NCBI RefSeq assembly: GCF_046736045.1
Contig: NZ_CP177134.1
Coordinates: 3,410,001-3,474,000, forward strand
DNA: 64,000 bases
Source of the DNA: Leptospira_A sp046736045
GTDB lineage: Bacteria; Spirochaetota; Leptospiria; Leptospirales; Leptospiraceae
Direction of reading: 5' to 3'
Of this stretch, positions 35,205 to 44,180 are shown one piece after another. Made by a program: the position numbers and the translations under genes. Numbering within the stretch: the stretch's first letter is position 1; every line of letters starts with the position of its first letter. Under the pieces are notes generated by a model. It was not told the origin of the DNA. It searched no databases and was given only the letters and a program-made list of their open reading frames with translations.

Positions 35205-35588
35205 TTATACTTCTTTACCCTCTGGACGTGTCACGCGGATCGTTTTACCATCCTTTTTGGAAAAACCAAGACGTACAGCCTTAATTTTCTTCTTAGGCTT
35301 CGCTTTGTTATCAGCCTTAGGATCGCTAAACATTACATTGGAAATATGAATCGGAAATTCGATCTCAATCGCCCCACCTTGTGGATTTTCCTGAGTCGGT
35401 CTCACATATCTGCGTCTCTTGTTTACACCTTCGATGTAAACTCGGTCCTTTCTTTTATCAACCGCGAGAACCTTTCCTTTTTTTCCTTTCTCTTTTCCGG
35501 AAATAACTAAAACTTCATCATCTTTTTTGATTTTAGTTTTTTTGAATTTCGTAGGTTCTGAACCACGATAAGCTAATTTTACTGGCAT
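35205..35588 (-). CDS. rplX: 50S ribosomal protein L24
   Basis: A 127-residue L24 with the KOW motif (KKDDEVLVISGKEKGKKGKVL) near residues 22-42 and GGAIEIEFPIHISNVM. The first 20 residues are a family-variable lead. Total length exceeds the usual 105. One base separates it from rplN. Confidence 0.97.
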   Translation of the reverse strand: MPVKLAYRGSEPTKFKKTKIKKDDEVLVISGKEKGKKGKVLAVDKRKDRVYIEGVNKRRRYVRPTQENPQGGAIEIEFPIHISNVMFSDPKADNKAKPKKKIKAVRLGFSKKDGKTIRVTRPEGKEV

Positions 35589-35589
35589 A

Positions 35590-35982
35590 TTATAAAACCT
35601 CCGGAGCGAGTGATATGATTTTCATATATTTCTTATCACGGAGTTCACGAGCCACTGGCCCGAAGATACGAGTTCCTTTAGGATTGCCTTTATCATCAAT
35701 GATAGCAACCGCGTTGTCATCAAAACGGATATAAGTTCCGTCTGCGCGGCGAACTTCTTTTTTAGTTCGCACAACAACTGCTCTTTGAACTGCTTTATTG
35801 TGTACTTTTTTACCTTGCCCGTCACGGAGACCGTAAGCAGGCTGTGCATCTTTCACAGCGACGATAATCTCATCGCCAAGACTAGCGTATCTTTTTTTAG
35901 ATCCGCCAAGAACTTTTACGCACATGACTTTTTTTACACCCGAGTTATCGGCAACTTGTAAAATAGTTTCTTGTTGAATCAT
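35590..35982 (-). CDS. rplN: 50S ribosomal protein L14
   Basis: A 130-residue L14, start MIQQETILQVADNSGVKKVMC, with the KKEVRRADGTYIRFDDNA core and the C-terminal RIFGPVARELRDKKYMKIISLAPEVL. Slightly longer than 122 residues because of a loop. It overlaps rpsQ by four bases. Confidence 0.98.
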   Translation of the reverse strand: MIQQETILQVADNSGVKKVMCVKVLGGSKKRYASLGDEIIVAVKDAQPAYGLRDGQGKKVHNKAVQRAVVVRTKKEVRRADGTYIRFDDNAVAIIDDKGNPKGTRIFGPVARELRDKKYMKIISLAPEVL

Positions 35983-36248
35983 ACTAGTTTCGCCTTCTCA
36001 ACAACCTTTAAAAGTTTGTGATGTTTCTGTTTGGATAGTGGACGAGTTTCGATTGCGATCACTTTGTCCCCTACTTGACATTCGTTTTTTTCATCGTGAA
36101 TTTTCACACGTGAAGTTCTTGTCATAATTTTCTTGAAGCGAGGGTGAGTTTTTCTAGTAATCACTTCAATGATCACTGTCTTTTCCATCGCATCACTAAC
36201 TACAACACCTTGAATGGTTAAAGATTTCTTTAAATTCTTTGCTTCCAT
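35979..36248 (-). CDS. rpsQ: 30S ribosomal protein S17
   Basis: An 89-residue S17, an OB-fold protein binding 16S rRNA, with GVVVSDAMEKTVIIEV and HPRFKKIMTRTSRVKIHDE. Overlaps rplN and follows rpmC by 3 bases. Confidence 0.98.
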   Translation of the reverse strand: MEAKNLKKSLTIQGVVVSDAMEKTVIIEVITRKTHPRFKKIMTRTSRVKIHDEKNECQVGDKVIAIETRPLSKQKHHKLLKVVEKAKLV

Positions 36249-36251
36249 AAC

Positions 36252-36524
36252 CTACTTCTTCTTGCCCTTGGCAGCTTTCGCTACCGGTGCCGCTTTACCA
36301 GCTTTAGGTGGGATTTGTTTTAATTTTCCCGCTGCCGCCAATTCCTTCTCGCGTTGGATGGTAAGCGCTTGTGCAATTCTCTTCTTTTGGTTGTGAATCA
36401 GTTTCGGATTCTCAAGGGATCTGGTAACCCCAAATTGAAAACGAGCCTTTCTCACTTCTTCGGAAGCGGATTGTACTTCTTTTTTTAATTCGTCAACAGA
36501 TAAGGAACGAAAGTTCTCTTTCAT
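36252..36524 (-). CDS. rpmC: 50S ribosomal protein L29 with C-terminal extension
   Basis: A 90-residue L29 whose conserved part is residues 1-65 (FRSLSVDELKKEVQSASEEVRKARFQFGVTRSLENP region). The last 25 residues are Ala/Lys/Pro-rich (PPKAGKAAPVAKAAKGKKK), beyond the usual 60-70-residue length. Overlaps rplP by four bases. Confidence 0.96.
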   Translation of the reverse strand: MKENFRSLSVDELKKEVQSASEEVRKARFQFGVTRSLENPKLIHNQKKRIAQALTIQREKELAAAGKLKQIPPKAGKAAPVAKAAKGKKK

Positions 36525-36934
36525 AGTATGTTCCTCTTCACAAATACAGTCTCCATAGGGAGTTTAAAAGATGCCAGGTGAAGTGCCTTTCTTGCCGTTT
36601 CTTCATCAATTCCCGCCATCTCAAATAATACGCGTCCAGGGCGGATTTCAGCAATCCAGAACTCCGGATTTCCTTTACCTTTACCCATACGAGTTTCCGC
36701 AGGTTTTTTAGTGATTGGTAAATGTGGAAAAATCCTGATCCAGAGTTTCCCACCACGTTTCACTTGGCGGTTGATAGTAATCCTCGCAGCTTCAATCTGA
36801 CGAGCAGTCATTCTGCCCGACTCAACTGCTTTTAAACCATACTCTCCGAAAGCAACATAAGAACCTCTTTCGTCCTTACCTTTCAGGCGTCCTCTTTGAC
36901 GCTTTCTAAATTTAACTCGCTTTGGTGCTAACAT
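36521..36934 (-). CDS. rplP: 50S ribosomal protein L16
   Basis: A 137-residue L16, start MLAPKRVKFRKRQRGRLKG, with the conserved AFGEYGLKAVESGRMTARQIEAARI and IFPHLPITKKPAETRMGKGKG. Standard length; between rpsC and rpmC. Confidence 0.98.
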   Translation of the reverse strand: MLAPKRVKFRKRQRGRLKGKDERGSYVAFGEYGLKAVESGRMTARQIEAARITINRQVKRGGKLWIRIFPHLPITKKPAETRMGKGKGNPEFWIAEIRPGRVLFEMAGIDEETARKALHLASFKLPMETVFVKRNIL

Positions 36935-36956
36935 CTTAGTATCTCTTTAAAAGTTC

Positions 36957-37634
36957 TTAACTTGTTCTTCTTTTTACAGCGTATTTATCTTCTTCGGATT
37001 CTTCCTTAGTTGGGAAAAAATCTCCAGTATAAGTCCATACTTTTACACCGATTTGTCCGAAAGTCGTAAGGGCTTCTTTGAAACCAAAATCAATTTTCGC
37101 ACGAAGAGTGTGTAGAGGAACCCGACCTTCCATATATTTTTCAGTTCGGGCCATATCCGCACCATTCAAACGACCGGAGATTTGGATTTTCACACCCTCT
37201 ACTCCACCTCGCATAGCACGTCTTAATTCCGCTTTCATAACTCTTCTAAAAGGCATCCTTTGTTCGATTTGCAAAGCTACTGTTTCAGCAATCGCTTGTG
37301 CAATGATCTCAGGCTTTTTAACCTCGATGATGTTCATGCCAATCGGTTTATCAGCCATCTTTTTCAGTTCTTGTTTCACTGCTTCGATGTTTTGACCTTT
37401 TTGACCGATCACCATACCAGGCTTAGATGTATGAAGATTGATGTTGATTTTCTCAGGAAATCTTTCTACTACAACTTTCACAACAGAAGCGTTCTTAAAT
37501 TTCTTCAAAAGAAATCTACGAATCTTGATGTCTTCGTGAAGGTTTTTAATATAATCTTGTTTAGAATACCATATAGAATCCCAATTTCTTGTGATTCCGA
37601 TTCGAAGTCCGATTGGATTTACTTTTTGACCCAT
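36957..37634 (-). CDS. rpsC: 30S ribosomal protein S3
   Basis: A 225-residue S3, start MGQKVNPIGLRIGITRNWDS, with the KH domain (GMVIGQKGQNIEAVKQEL, the GxxG loop intact) and the C-terminal domain with KIQISGRLNGADMARTE. Three bases after rplV. Confidence 0.98.
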   Translation of the reverse strand: MGQKVNPIGLRIGITRNWDSIWYSKQDYIKNLHEDIKIRRFLLKKFKNASVVKVVVERFPEKININLHTSKPGMVIGQKGQNIEAVKQELKKMADKPIGMNIIEVKKPEIIAQAIAETVALQIEQRMPFRRVMKAELRRAMRGGVEGVKIQISGRLNGADMARTEKYMEGRVPLHTLRAKIDFGFKEALTTFGQIGVKVWTYTGDFFPTKEESEEDKYAVKRRTS

Positions 37635-37637
37635 ATC

Positions 37638-37988
37638 TTATTTTGCCTTCTTTTCTGTCTCTGCTACTACCACAGTGATGTGGCTTAAACGTTTACGAAT
37701 TCTGGATGCACGTCCTCGTGCTCTTGGTCTGTATCTTTTCATGATAGGACCGTCATCTATGTAAATCTTCTTAACAAAAAGACTAGCTGGATCCAAACCT
37801 TCATTCATTTGGATGGCATTGGCAACAGCCGAGTTGAGTAAGTTAATAATCATCGGGCTTGCGGCTTTGTTGGTAAAACGAAGAATATCAATAGCTTCTT
37901 TGTAATCATAACCACGAATCTCATCAGCAACTAACCTTGCTTTTCTGGCAGAAATTCTTACGTGTTTTGCGACTGCTTTAGCTTCCAT
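37638..37988 (-). CDS. rplV: 50S ribosomal protein L22
   Basis: A 116-residue L22 with the conserved VRISARKARLVADEIRG and the hairpin tip region GPIMKRYRPRARGRASRIRKRLSHI that lines the exit tunnel. Eight bases after rpsS. Confidence 0.98.
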   Translation of the reverse strand: MEAKAVAKHVRISARKARLVADEIRGYDYKEAIDILRFTNKAASPMIINLLNSAVANAIQMNEGLDPASLFVKKIYIDDGPIMKRYRPRARGRASRIRKRLSHITVVVAETEKKAK

Positions 37989-37996
37989 TTCCTTAC

Positions 37997-38275
37997 CTAT
38001 TTCTTCGCTACTTTCTTGTCTCCACCGTGACCCCGGAAGGTACGAGTAGGAGCAAATTCGCCAAGTTTATGACCAATCATATTGTCATTGATGTAAACTG
38101 GAACAAATGACTTTCCATTGTGAATCATTACTGTATGCCCGATCATATCAGGATAGATCGTGCTTCTGCGAGACCAAGACTTGAATGGAGTCTTTTTGCC
38201 TTCAGAGTTCAATGCAGTGATTTTTTTCATGAGGTGGTCGTCTATGAACGGACCTTTTTTTAAGCTTCTAGCCAT
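37997..38275 (-). CDS. rpsS: 30S ribosomal protein S19
   Basis: A 92-residue S19: MARSLKKGPFIDDHLMKKI, SRRSTIYPDMIGHTVMIHNG and the C-terminal KLGEFAPTRTFRGHGGDKK. Thirteen bases after rplB. Confidence 0.98.
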   Translation of the reverse strand: MARSLKKGPFIDDHLMKKITALNSEGKKTPFKSWSRRSTIYPDMIGHTVMIHNGKSFVPVYINDNMIGHKLGEFAPTRTFRGHGGDKKVAKK

Positions 38276-38288
38276 GGTATCCTAGATC

Positions 38289-39125
38289 CTACCTATTCCT
38301 ATTTTTCTTACGTCTTTGTACGATGAAACGTTCACTTGGTCTCGTTTTACGAGTCTTGAAACCTTTTGTCGGTTTACCCCAAGGAGTCACTGGGTGACGA
38401 CCTCCGGAAGTTCTACCTTCACCACCACCGAGAGGGTGATCGACAGGGTTCATTACCACACCGCGGACTTTTGGACGTTTCCCTAACCAGCGATTTCTTC
38501 CCGCCTTTCCGATAATGACCTGATTGTGGTCTTTGTTGGAAAGTTCACCGATGGTCGCTACACATTCTTTACGAATCTTGCGAACTTCGGAGGAAGGAAG
38601 CCTTAAGCTAACATAATCACCATCTTTTGCTGCAATCACTGCAAAGGATCCGGCAGTTCTTGCGATCTGACCACCCTTTCCAATGTGCAATTCAATATTA
38701 TGAACGTTTGTTCCTGCTGGAATTTTATCCAAAGGAAGAGTGTTTCCTAATTTGATTTCTGCAGTCGGACCAGATAAAACCTTGTCCCCTACTTTCAATC
38801 CGTTAGGAGCGAGGATGTATCTGTATTCTCCATCCGCATAACAAACAAGAGCGATAAATGCAGAACGGTTTGGATCATACTCGATTGTTTTCACAGTCGC
38901 TGGGATCCCGATTTTGTTTCTTTTGAAATCAATAATACGGAACTTTCTTTTGTTTCTTCCGCCCTTTCTACGAACCGCAATTCTACCTTTGTTATCTCTA
39001 CCTGCTTTGTAGCTGATATTGAGAGTTAAGGCTTTGTGCGGAGTCGCTTCTGTGATTTCTTTAAAATCTAATACAGAATAAAAACGTGAAGACTGGGTAG
39101 TTGGTTTTAATTTTCTAATTCCCAT
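38289..39125 (-). CDS. rplB: 50S ribosomal protein L2
   Basis: A 278-residue L2, needed for subunit joining and the peptidyl transferase centre. The C-terminal signature VMNPVDHPLGGGEGRTSGGRHP includes the critical histidine, and the N-terminal half has the GRNKRKFRIIDFKR OB-fold region. Two bases after rplW. Confidence 0.98.
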   Translation of the reverse strand: MGIRKLKPTTQSSRFYSVLDFKEITEATPHKALTLNISYKAGRDNKGRIAVRRKGGRNKRKFRIIDFKRNKIGIPATVKTIEYDPNRSAFIALVCYADGEYRYILAPNGLKVGDKVLSGPTAEIKLGNTLPLDKIPAGTNVHNIELHIGKGGQIARTAGSFAVIAAKDGDYVSLRLPSSEVRKIRKECVATIGELSNKDHNQVIIGKAGRNRWLGKRPKVRGVVMNPVDHPLGGGEGRTSGGRHPVTPWGKPTKGFKTRKTRPSERFIVQRRKKNRNR

Positions 39126-39127
39126 TT

Positions 39128-39433
39128 TTAAACCTTAGCGAAGTCCAAATTTGCGCCATCTGCGAAAGTCACGACCGCTTTCTTGTAATGAGGTCGTGGA
39201 GCTGGCATATTTCTAAACTTTTTCATTTTACCACGAAAAACAGAAACGTTTACAGCACTCGGAACAACACCATACATTTTCTTTAATGCTTGTTTGATGA
39301 GTGTTTTGTTCGCGTCATTATGAACTTTAAAAGTATATTTTACAGTTCTTTTGCCCAAACGTTCTCCGATAGTTTGAAGATCTTGCGACTTTTCAGTCAC
39401 AACTGGAGAAAGAATTACATTTTCTAAATTCAC
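39128..39433 (-). CDS. rplW: 50S ribosomal protein L23
   Basis: A 101-residue L23, the docking protein at the tunnel exit for SRP and trigger factor. Segments VILSPVVTEKSQ and YTFKVHNDANKTLIKQALKKMYGV are typical. Between rplD and rplB. Confidence 0.98.
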   Translation of the reverse strand: MNLENVILSPVVTEKSQDLQTIGERLGKRTVKYTFKVHNDANKTLIKQALKKMYGVVPSAVNVSVFRGKMKKFRNMPAPRPHYKKAVVTFADGANLDFAKV

Positions 39434-39437
39434 GAAT

Positions 39438-40076
39438 CTATCCCTGCTTCTTTGAGTATTGTGAAACTAGTTCTTTCAAAGCACTTTCAGAAATTACTAG
39501 ATTGTTATTGTAAAGGATGTCGCGGCAAACGACACGTTTGCTGTTTACATACTTTAGATTTTCGATGTTGCGAGTGGATTTTTTGAGGAACTGATTTTCA
39601 CCAGCAACCACAAATCCTACATTTCCTTTTTCTGCAATTTCCATCTTTTTCAAAATATTGAAAATGGATTTTGTTGAATAAGAAGCAGGTTCCACATCTT
39701 CTATGATGGAAATGCGGTTTTCTTCCGCTTTCTTATTTAAAATAGAAAGAACAGCTTTTCTTTTTACACTTCGGGAAAGATTAGAAGAATAATCTCTCGG
39801 CTTTGGTCCATGAATGATACCACCACCTACGAAATGAGGAGCTCTGATGGAACCTTGTCTTGCACGACCAGTTCCTTTTTGTGCCCATGGTTTTTTACCA
39901 CCACCGCGCACTTCAGAACGATCCTTTGTAGAGTGAGTTCCTTGACGAAGATTTGCATTTTCTGCTTTCACCGCGTCATAAATAGCACCTTGGCTGATTC
40001 CTGTTTCGAAAAGTGCAGCTGGAAGCTCCACTTCACTCAGGAACACGCCTTCTTTATTGTATTTACGTGCTTTCAT
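39438..40076 (-). CDS. rplD: 50S ribosomal protein L4
   Basis: A 212-residue L4 with the tunnel loop RQGTHSTKDRSEVRGGGKKPWAQKGTGRARQGS region and PRDYSSNLSRSVKRKAVLSIL. In E. coli L4 represses the S10 operon through a leader ahead of rpsJ; here rpsJ lies only 5 bases from tuf, so no such leader exists. Confidence 0.98.
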   Translation of the reverse strand: MKARKYNKEGVFLSEVELPAALFETGISQGAIYDAVKAENANLRQGTHSTKDRSEVRGGGKKPWAQKGTGRARQGSIRAPHFVGGGIIHGPKPRDYSSNLSRSVKRKAVLSILNKKAEENRISIIEDVEPASYSTKSIFNILKKMEIAEKGNVGFVVAGENQFLKKSTRNIENLKYVNSKRVVCRDILYNNNLVISESALKELVSQYSKKQG

Positions 40077-40084
40077 ATATTTAC

Positions 40085-40708
40085 CTAGTTACCAATTTTC
40101 TCAATTGTAACGATGGAAGTGTCGCGGCCCGGAACAGATCCGGAGACGAAGATCAAATTTTGATCAGCTTCAATCTTAACAACTTTCAGATTTAGAACAG
40201 TGCTTTGTGCATTTCCCATACGACCACCCATCTTCAAACCTTTGAAAACGCGGCCAGGAGTTGTGTTGGAACCGATGGAACCAGGGTGTCTTTGGAATCT
40301 GGAACCGTGACCTTTCGGACCGCCGGCGAAACCATGTCTTTTGATAACACCTTGTGTTCCCTTCCCTTTGGAAGTTCCTGAAACTTTAACTGTATCGTTT
40401 AAAGCGAAAATGTCGGATGCCTTTAATTCCGCACCGACCGTCACAGAATCAAATCCCTTGAATTCAGCTAAGTGTCGTTTTGCGCCGATACTTGCTTTTT
40501 TCAAGTGACCTAGTTCTGCTTTGGAAAGATTTTTTTCTTTCGCTTCAGCAAACGCAAGCTGAACAGCTTCATAACCGTCGTTTGCTGTTGTCTTGATTTG
40601 TGAAACAAAACAAGGACCCACGCGCAAAACGGTTACAGTAACCATTTTACCTTCGTTGTTAAAGATGTGGGCCATGCCCAATTTTTCTGCGAGTAAACCT
40701 TTTGCCAT
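40085..40708 (-). CDS. rplC: 50S ribosomal protein L3
   Basis: A 207-residue L3 with GLLAEKLGMAHIFNNEGKM at the start and the methylated-Gln loop region GFAGGPKGHGSRFQRHPGSIG. Followed by rplD after 8 bases. Confidence 0.98.
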   Translation of the reverse strand: MAKGLLAEKLGMAHIFNNEGKMVTVTVLRVGPCFVSQIKTTANDGYEAVQLAFAEAKEKNLSKAELGHLKKASIGAKRHLAEFKGFDSVTVGAELKASDIFALNDTVKVSGTSKGKGTQGVIKRHGFAGGPKGHGSRFQRHPGSIGSNTTPGRVFKGLKMGGRMGNAQSTVLNLKVVKIEADQNLIFVSGSVPGRDTSIVTIEKIGN

Positions 40709-40720
40709 GGATCCTATCCC

Positions 40721-41029
40721 TTAGGATTTGATATCTACTGAAACTCCGGCGGGGAGTTGAAGCTTCATCAGAGCTTCTACAGTATCTTCATTAGTATTTA
40801 AAATATCTATGAGTCTCTTGTGAGTTCTCATTTCGAATTGTTCTCTAGCTTTTTTATTCACGTGGGGAGAACGTAATACAGTATAGATTTCTTTTTTAGT
40901 AGGAAGCGGGATGGGACCGGAAACAGTTGCTCCGGTCCTTTTCGCTGTCGCTACGATTTCAAAGGTTGATTGGTCAATCAACCGATGATCGAAAGCTTTT
41001 AATTTAACGCGAATTCTTTGTCCAGCCAT
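40721..41029 (-). CDS. rpsJ: 30S ribosomal protein S10 (NusE)
   Basis: A 102-residue S10, also the transcription antitermination factor NusE. MAGQRIRVKLKAFDHRLIDQST and the RTHKRLIDILN loop are standard. First gene of the S10 block but only 5 bases after tuf, so it is expressed from upstream. Confidence 0.98.
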   Translation of the reverse strand: MAGQRIRVKLKAFDHRLIDQSTFEIVATAKRTGATVSGPIPLPTKKEIYTVLRSPHVNKKAREQFEMRTHKRLIDILNTNEDTVEALMKLQLPAGVSVDIKS

Positions 41030-41034
41030 TTGGA

Positions 41035-42240
41035 TTACTCAACGATCTCCGCTACAACACCCGATCCGATGGTTCTTCCACCTTCACGAATTGCAAACTT
41101 AAGTCCTTGGTCCATCGCAATTGGGTGAATCAACTCAATTGACATCGTTACGTTGTCACCAGGCATAACCATTTCCATTCCACCAGGAAGGTTACAAACA
41201 CCAGTGATGTCAGTAGTTCTGAAGTAGAATTGTGGGCGATAGTTATTGAAGAAAGGAGTGTGACGGCCTCCCTCATCTTTGGTAAGAACGTAAACTTCCG
41301 CTTTGAATTTTCTATGCGGAGTGATTGTTCCCGGTTTTGCAAGAACTTGACCTCTTTCGATGTCTTCTTTCTTAGTTCCGCGAAGTAGAGCACCGATGTT
41401 GTCACCAGCTTCTGCTTGGTCTAGAAGTTTACGGAACATTTCAATTCCAGTAACAACCGACTTTGTAGTATCGCGGATTCCAACGATTTCGATCTCGTCG
41501 TTGATTTTAAGAATACCTTGCTCAACACGACCAGTTGCAACAGTTCCACGACCAGTGATCGAGAAAACGTCTTCAACAGGCATAAGGAAAGGTTTGTCAA
41601 TGATACGTGTAGGGTTTGGAACGTAAGAATCAACTGCTTCCATAAGCTTAACGATTGATTTCATTCCAAGATCAGTATCCTCACCTTCCAGTGCTTTCAA
41701 AGCGGAACCGGAAACGAAAGGAGTTTTGTCACCAGGAAAGTTGTATTTGTTAAGAAGGTCTTTAATCTCTTCTTTCACCATTTCAATCATGTCTTCTCTT
41801 TCGTCAGCAGCTAACATGTCTGCTTTGTTAAGATAAACCACGATGTATGGAACACCAACTTGGCGAGCAAGTAGGATATGCTCTTTTGTCTGAGGCATAG
41901 CGCCGTCAGTTGCAGAAACCACAAGGATCGCTGCGTCCATTTGAGCCGCGCCGGTGATCATGTTTTTCACATAGTCAGCGTGACCTGGACAATCCACGTG
42001 TGCATAATGGCGATTAGGAGTTTCATATTCTTGGTGGGAAGTAGCAATAGTAATCCCACGAGCCTTTTCTTCTGGTGCGTTATCGATTTGGTCGTAAGCA
42101 ATTGCTTTGTTCTTTCCACCGACTACTTTAGCTAATGTTGTAGTAATAGCGGCAGTTAGAGTGGTCTTACCATGGTCGACGTGACCAATTGTTCCGATGT
42201 TTAAATGTGGTTTTGAACGGTCAAATTTTTCTTTAGCCAT
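41035..42240 (-). CDS. tuf: elongation factor Tu
   Basis: A 401-residue EF-Tu that delivers aminoacyl-tRNA. G1 GHVDHGKTT, switch I with RGITIATSHQEYE, DCPGHADY, NKADM and SALKALEG are all present, then the two beta-barrel domains. It follows the EF-G-like gene by 47 bases, with a small hairpin in the gap, and is the only tuf in the window. Confidence 0.98.
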   Translation of the reverse strand: MAKEKFDRSKPHLNIGTIGHVDHGKTTLTAAITTTLAKVVGGKNKAIAYDQIDNAPEEKARGITIATSHQEYETPNRHYAHVDCPGHADYVKNMITGAAQMDAAILVVSATDGAMPQTKEHILLARQVGVPYIVVYLNKADMLAADEREDMIEMVKEEIKDLLNKYNFPGDKTPFVSGSALKALEGEDTDLGMKSIVKLMEAVDSYVPNPTRIIDKPFLMPVEDVFSITGRGTVATGRVEQGILKINDEIEIVGIRDTTKSVVTGIEMFRKLLDQAEAGDNIGALLRGTKKEDIERGQVLAKPGTITPHRKFKAEVYVLTKDEGGRHTPFFNNYRPQFYFRTTDITGVCNLPGGMEMVMPGDNVTMSIELIHPIAMDQGLKFAIREGGRTIGSGVVAEIVE

Positions 42241-42268
42241 TGTTAAAATCTACTCCTCAATCGTGTCA

Positions 42269-42288
42269 AAGACCCGATTCGGGTTCTT
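42269..42288 (-). promoter_or_regulatory. small hairpin between EF-G-like gene and tuf
   Basis: ACCCG (42272-42276) and CGGGT (42280-42284) pair around a three-base loop, extended by an AAG/CTT pair after a bulge. No strong T-tract follows on the minus strand, so it may be an mRNA processing site or a leader stem of tuf and not a terminator. Confidence 0.3.
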
Positions 42289-44174
42289 TACTCCTTTAAA
42301 ACTGCGTAAAATTCAGAGGTAAAAGCAGTCCTTTCCCAAGAAATGCCTATCCCTTTGGTCATATTTCTAAGAGACCCTGAAAAGCCAAGCAGGTTTTCTG
42401 CCGATGCTTTGGCTTTTAAGCGACTCTTACCCGCTCGTTCCTCATCCACAGAATGGATTTTTGCAGAACGGCGATTTAGCTCAGAAAGAACTACACCAAG
42501 CTGTGTTGTATCCACTGAAACTTCAATTTCAGTCAACGGACCAACCAAGACGGTGTTCTCACGAAACAGATCCTTCATTCCTGAATGGATCGCAACCTTA
42601 AGTAAAGAGGGCAAATGCTCCTTATCTTTACCAGGAAACTCAAAACCAAGGACGACCAGCCTTAAGCCGATGACCTCTCTTCCATAGAACCCATGTAATG
42701 TGGATTCAAAGAAAGCTGTTTCGATAGAATTTTTTACTTCTTCCGAAAGACTTACCTCAAAGGCAACTTGCTTTGAAAAGTCGGCAGTATCTTCCAGGAC
42801 TGCGATGAGCGTGCCACTTGATTTTGAATCTTCAAAAGCATGGTGCTCTAGTGCAACCTTATGTGCCATTTTTTTCAAACGCTCAAATCTAGCAATGTTT
42901 ATAGATCCTGTTTGTATTTTTTTTTGTGAATTCTCTTGGATTCTGCGGAGTCCGATCTCTATATGAAGCTCCCCTCTCCCCCAAAGATGGATCTGTCCTG
43001 TGTCCAAATCCTCTTGAAAGTGGTAACCCGGATCTTCCCAGGAAAGATCACCCAGTGCCTTCAGCCAACCAGGTTTGTCCGCTTCCGACTCGGGTTCAAT
43101 GGTAATCGAAAAAGGACTAACGGACATTATGTCTCCTAACTCCTTTTTTTTACCCGAGGAAGAAGAGGATAGATAGTTGCCGGGAGTTGTATCCAGTTCT
43201 TTGGTTTCCTGGATATAATACAGCATTCCTTTGGGAATTTCGGTGATCTCCTTCCAGTCCCCGTCTTCTTCCCGGAATGCCTGAGTAATCCCTTCCTTTA
43301 ACTTGGCATCTTCCAACAGATAAGGTATCCGGATTTCCTTTTCACTAAAGATCACAGCGTAACGGTCGTACTGCGGGTGAACTCTTCTGAAAAGTGTATA
43401 TTGAGACGCATCCGAAGGCTTTTCTTTGGATCCAATCCAGGAAATAAGATTCAAAAGTTCCCTGACTCCCTTTCCTGTTTTTGCAGATCCGCCATAAACC
43501 GGGAAAATGGAGTTGTCTTTTGTTCCCCGAGAGAGGCCGATCATATTCCACTTGGTATTGCTCTCAGGATCACTCCACTGAGACAACAGCAGTTCGTCCG
43601 ACCATTTCATCAGATTTTCATGAGTAGAGGGAGGGAAAGAATCCTGCGATTCCAGATAATAAACCCATTCCCCTCGATTTTCTTTGTCTTCTTCAAAAAG
43701 GACTTCCGGAGCTTTTCCCAGAATCTCTTCAAGGGAAATCAAGGAATCCAAATAATCGTCCTGAAAACGATCCAATTTATTGATAAAAAATACAATGGGG
43801 ATCTGACTTGCCCGCAGTTCCTCGATGACAAGTCTCGCCTGAGATTGAACGGAGGAGCCTCCTTCCAGGATCACCACAGCAATTTGGATGGCAGGCAGAA
43901 TATCGGAGATTTGGTTTTTGAAGTCGATGTGGCCCGGTGTATCTACAATCTGCAGACAAAATTCACCGAACTTTGTTTTCCACTGAATGGAATGGAAAGT
44001 TGTCCGAATGGAAATTCCACGCTCGATCTCTTCCCTTAATGTATCAGATTCAGTCGTTCCGTCTTCAATGGAACCTACTGCGGAAATTTTGCCAGCTTCG
44101 AATAAGATTCGTTCGGTGAGGGTAGTTTTCCCAGAATCGATATGAGCGAATATTCCAACGGTTCTGTAGTCCAT
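42288..44174 (-). CDS. divergent EF-G/TetM-type translational GTPase in the fusA position
   Basis: A 628-residue GTPase, about 70 residues shorter than EF-G (about 700) and close to TetM-type ribosomal protection proteins (about 640). G1 AHIDSGKTT (10-18, Ser replacing the usual Ala), switch I ERGISIRTTFHSIQW resembling the TetM RGITIQTxxTSFQW, VDTPGHIDF with the catalytic His82, and NKLD (132-135). Domains II, III, IV and V follow, but domain IV lacks the EF-G SGGRGQYG-type signature. It occupies the usual fusA slot between rpsG and tuf. The ATG follows the T-tract of a terminator with no ribosome binding site. Function is unproven; a spirochaete EF-G paralogue for recycling or rescue is possible, and antibiotic resistance is not implied. 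Confidence 0.8.
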   Translation of the reverse strand: MDYRTVGIFAHIDSGKTTLTERILFEAGKISAVGSIEDGTTESDTLREEIERGISIRTTFHSIQWKTKFGEFCLQIVDTPGHIDFKNQISDILPAIQIAVVILEGGSSVQSQARLVIEELRASQIPIVFFINKLDRFQDDYLDSLISLEEILGKAPEVLFEEDKENRGEWVYYLESQDSFPPSTHENLMKWSDELLLSQWSDPESNTKWNMIGLSRGTKDNSIFPVYGGSAKTGKGVRELLNLISWIGSKEKPSDASQYTLFRRVHPQYDRYAVIFSEKEIRIPYLLEDAKLKEGITQAFREEDGDWKEITEIPKGMLYYIQETKELDTTPGNYLSSSSSGKKKELGDIMSVSPFSITIEPESEADKPGWLKALGDLSWEDPGYHFQEDLDTGQIHLWGRGELHIEIGLRRIQENSQKKIQTGSINIARFERLKKMAHKVALEHHAFEDSKSSGTLIAVLEDTADFSKQVAFEVSLSEEVKNSIETAFFESTLHGFYGREVIGLRLVVLGFEFPGKDKEHLPSLLKVAIHSGMKDLFRENTVLVGPLTEIEVSVDTTQLGVVLSELNRRSAKIHSVDEERAGKSRLKAKASAENLLGFSGSLRNMTKGIGISWERTAFTSEFYAVLKE

Positions 44175-44180
44175 AAAAAC

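Noticed and set aside
42288..44174. A tetracycline resistance gene
   Set aside because: The sequence resembles TetM in switch I and length, but it sits in the str operon like a core gene and has no mobile-element context; resistance would need direct evidence.
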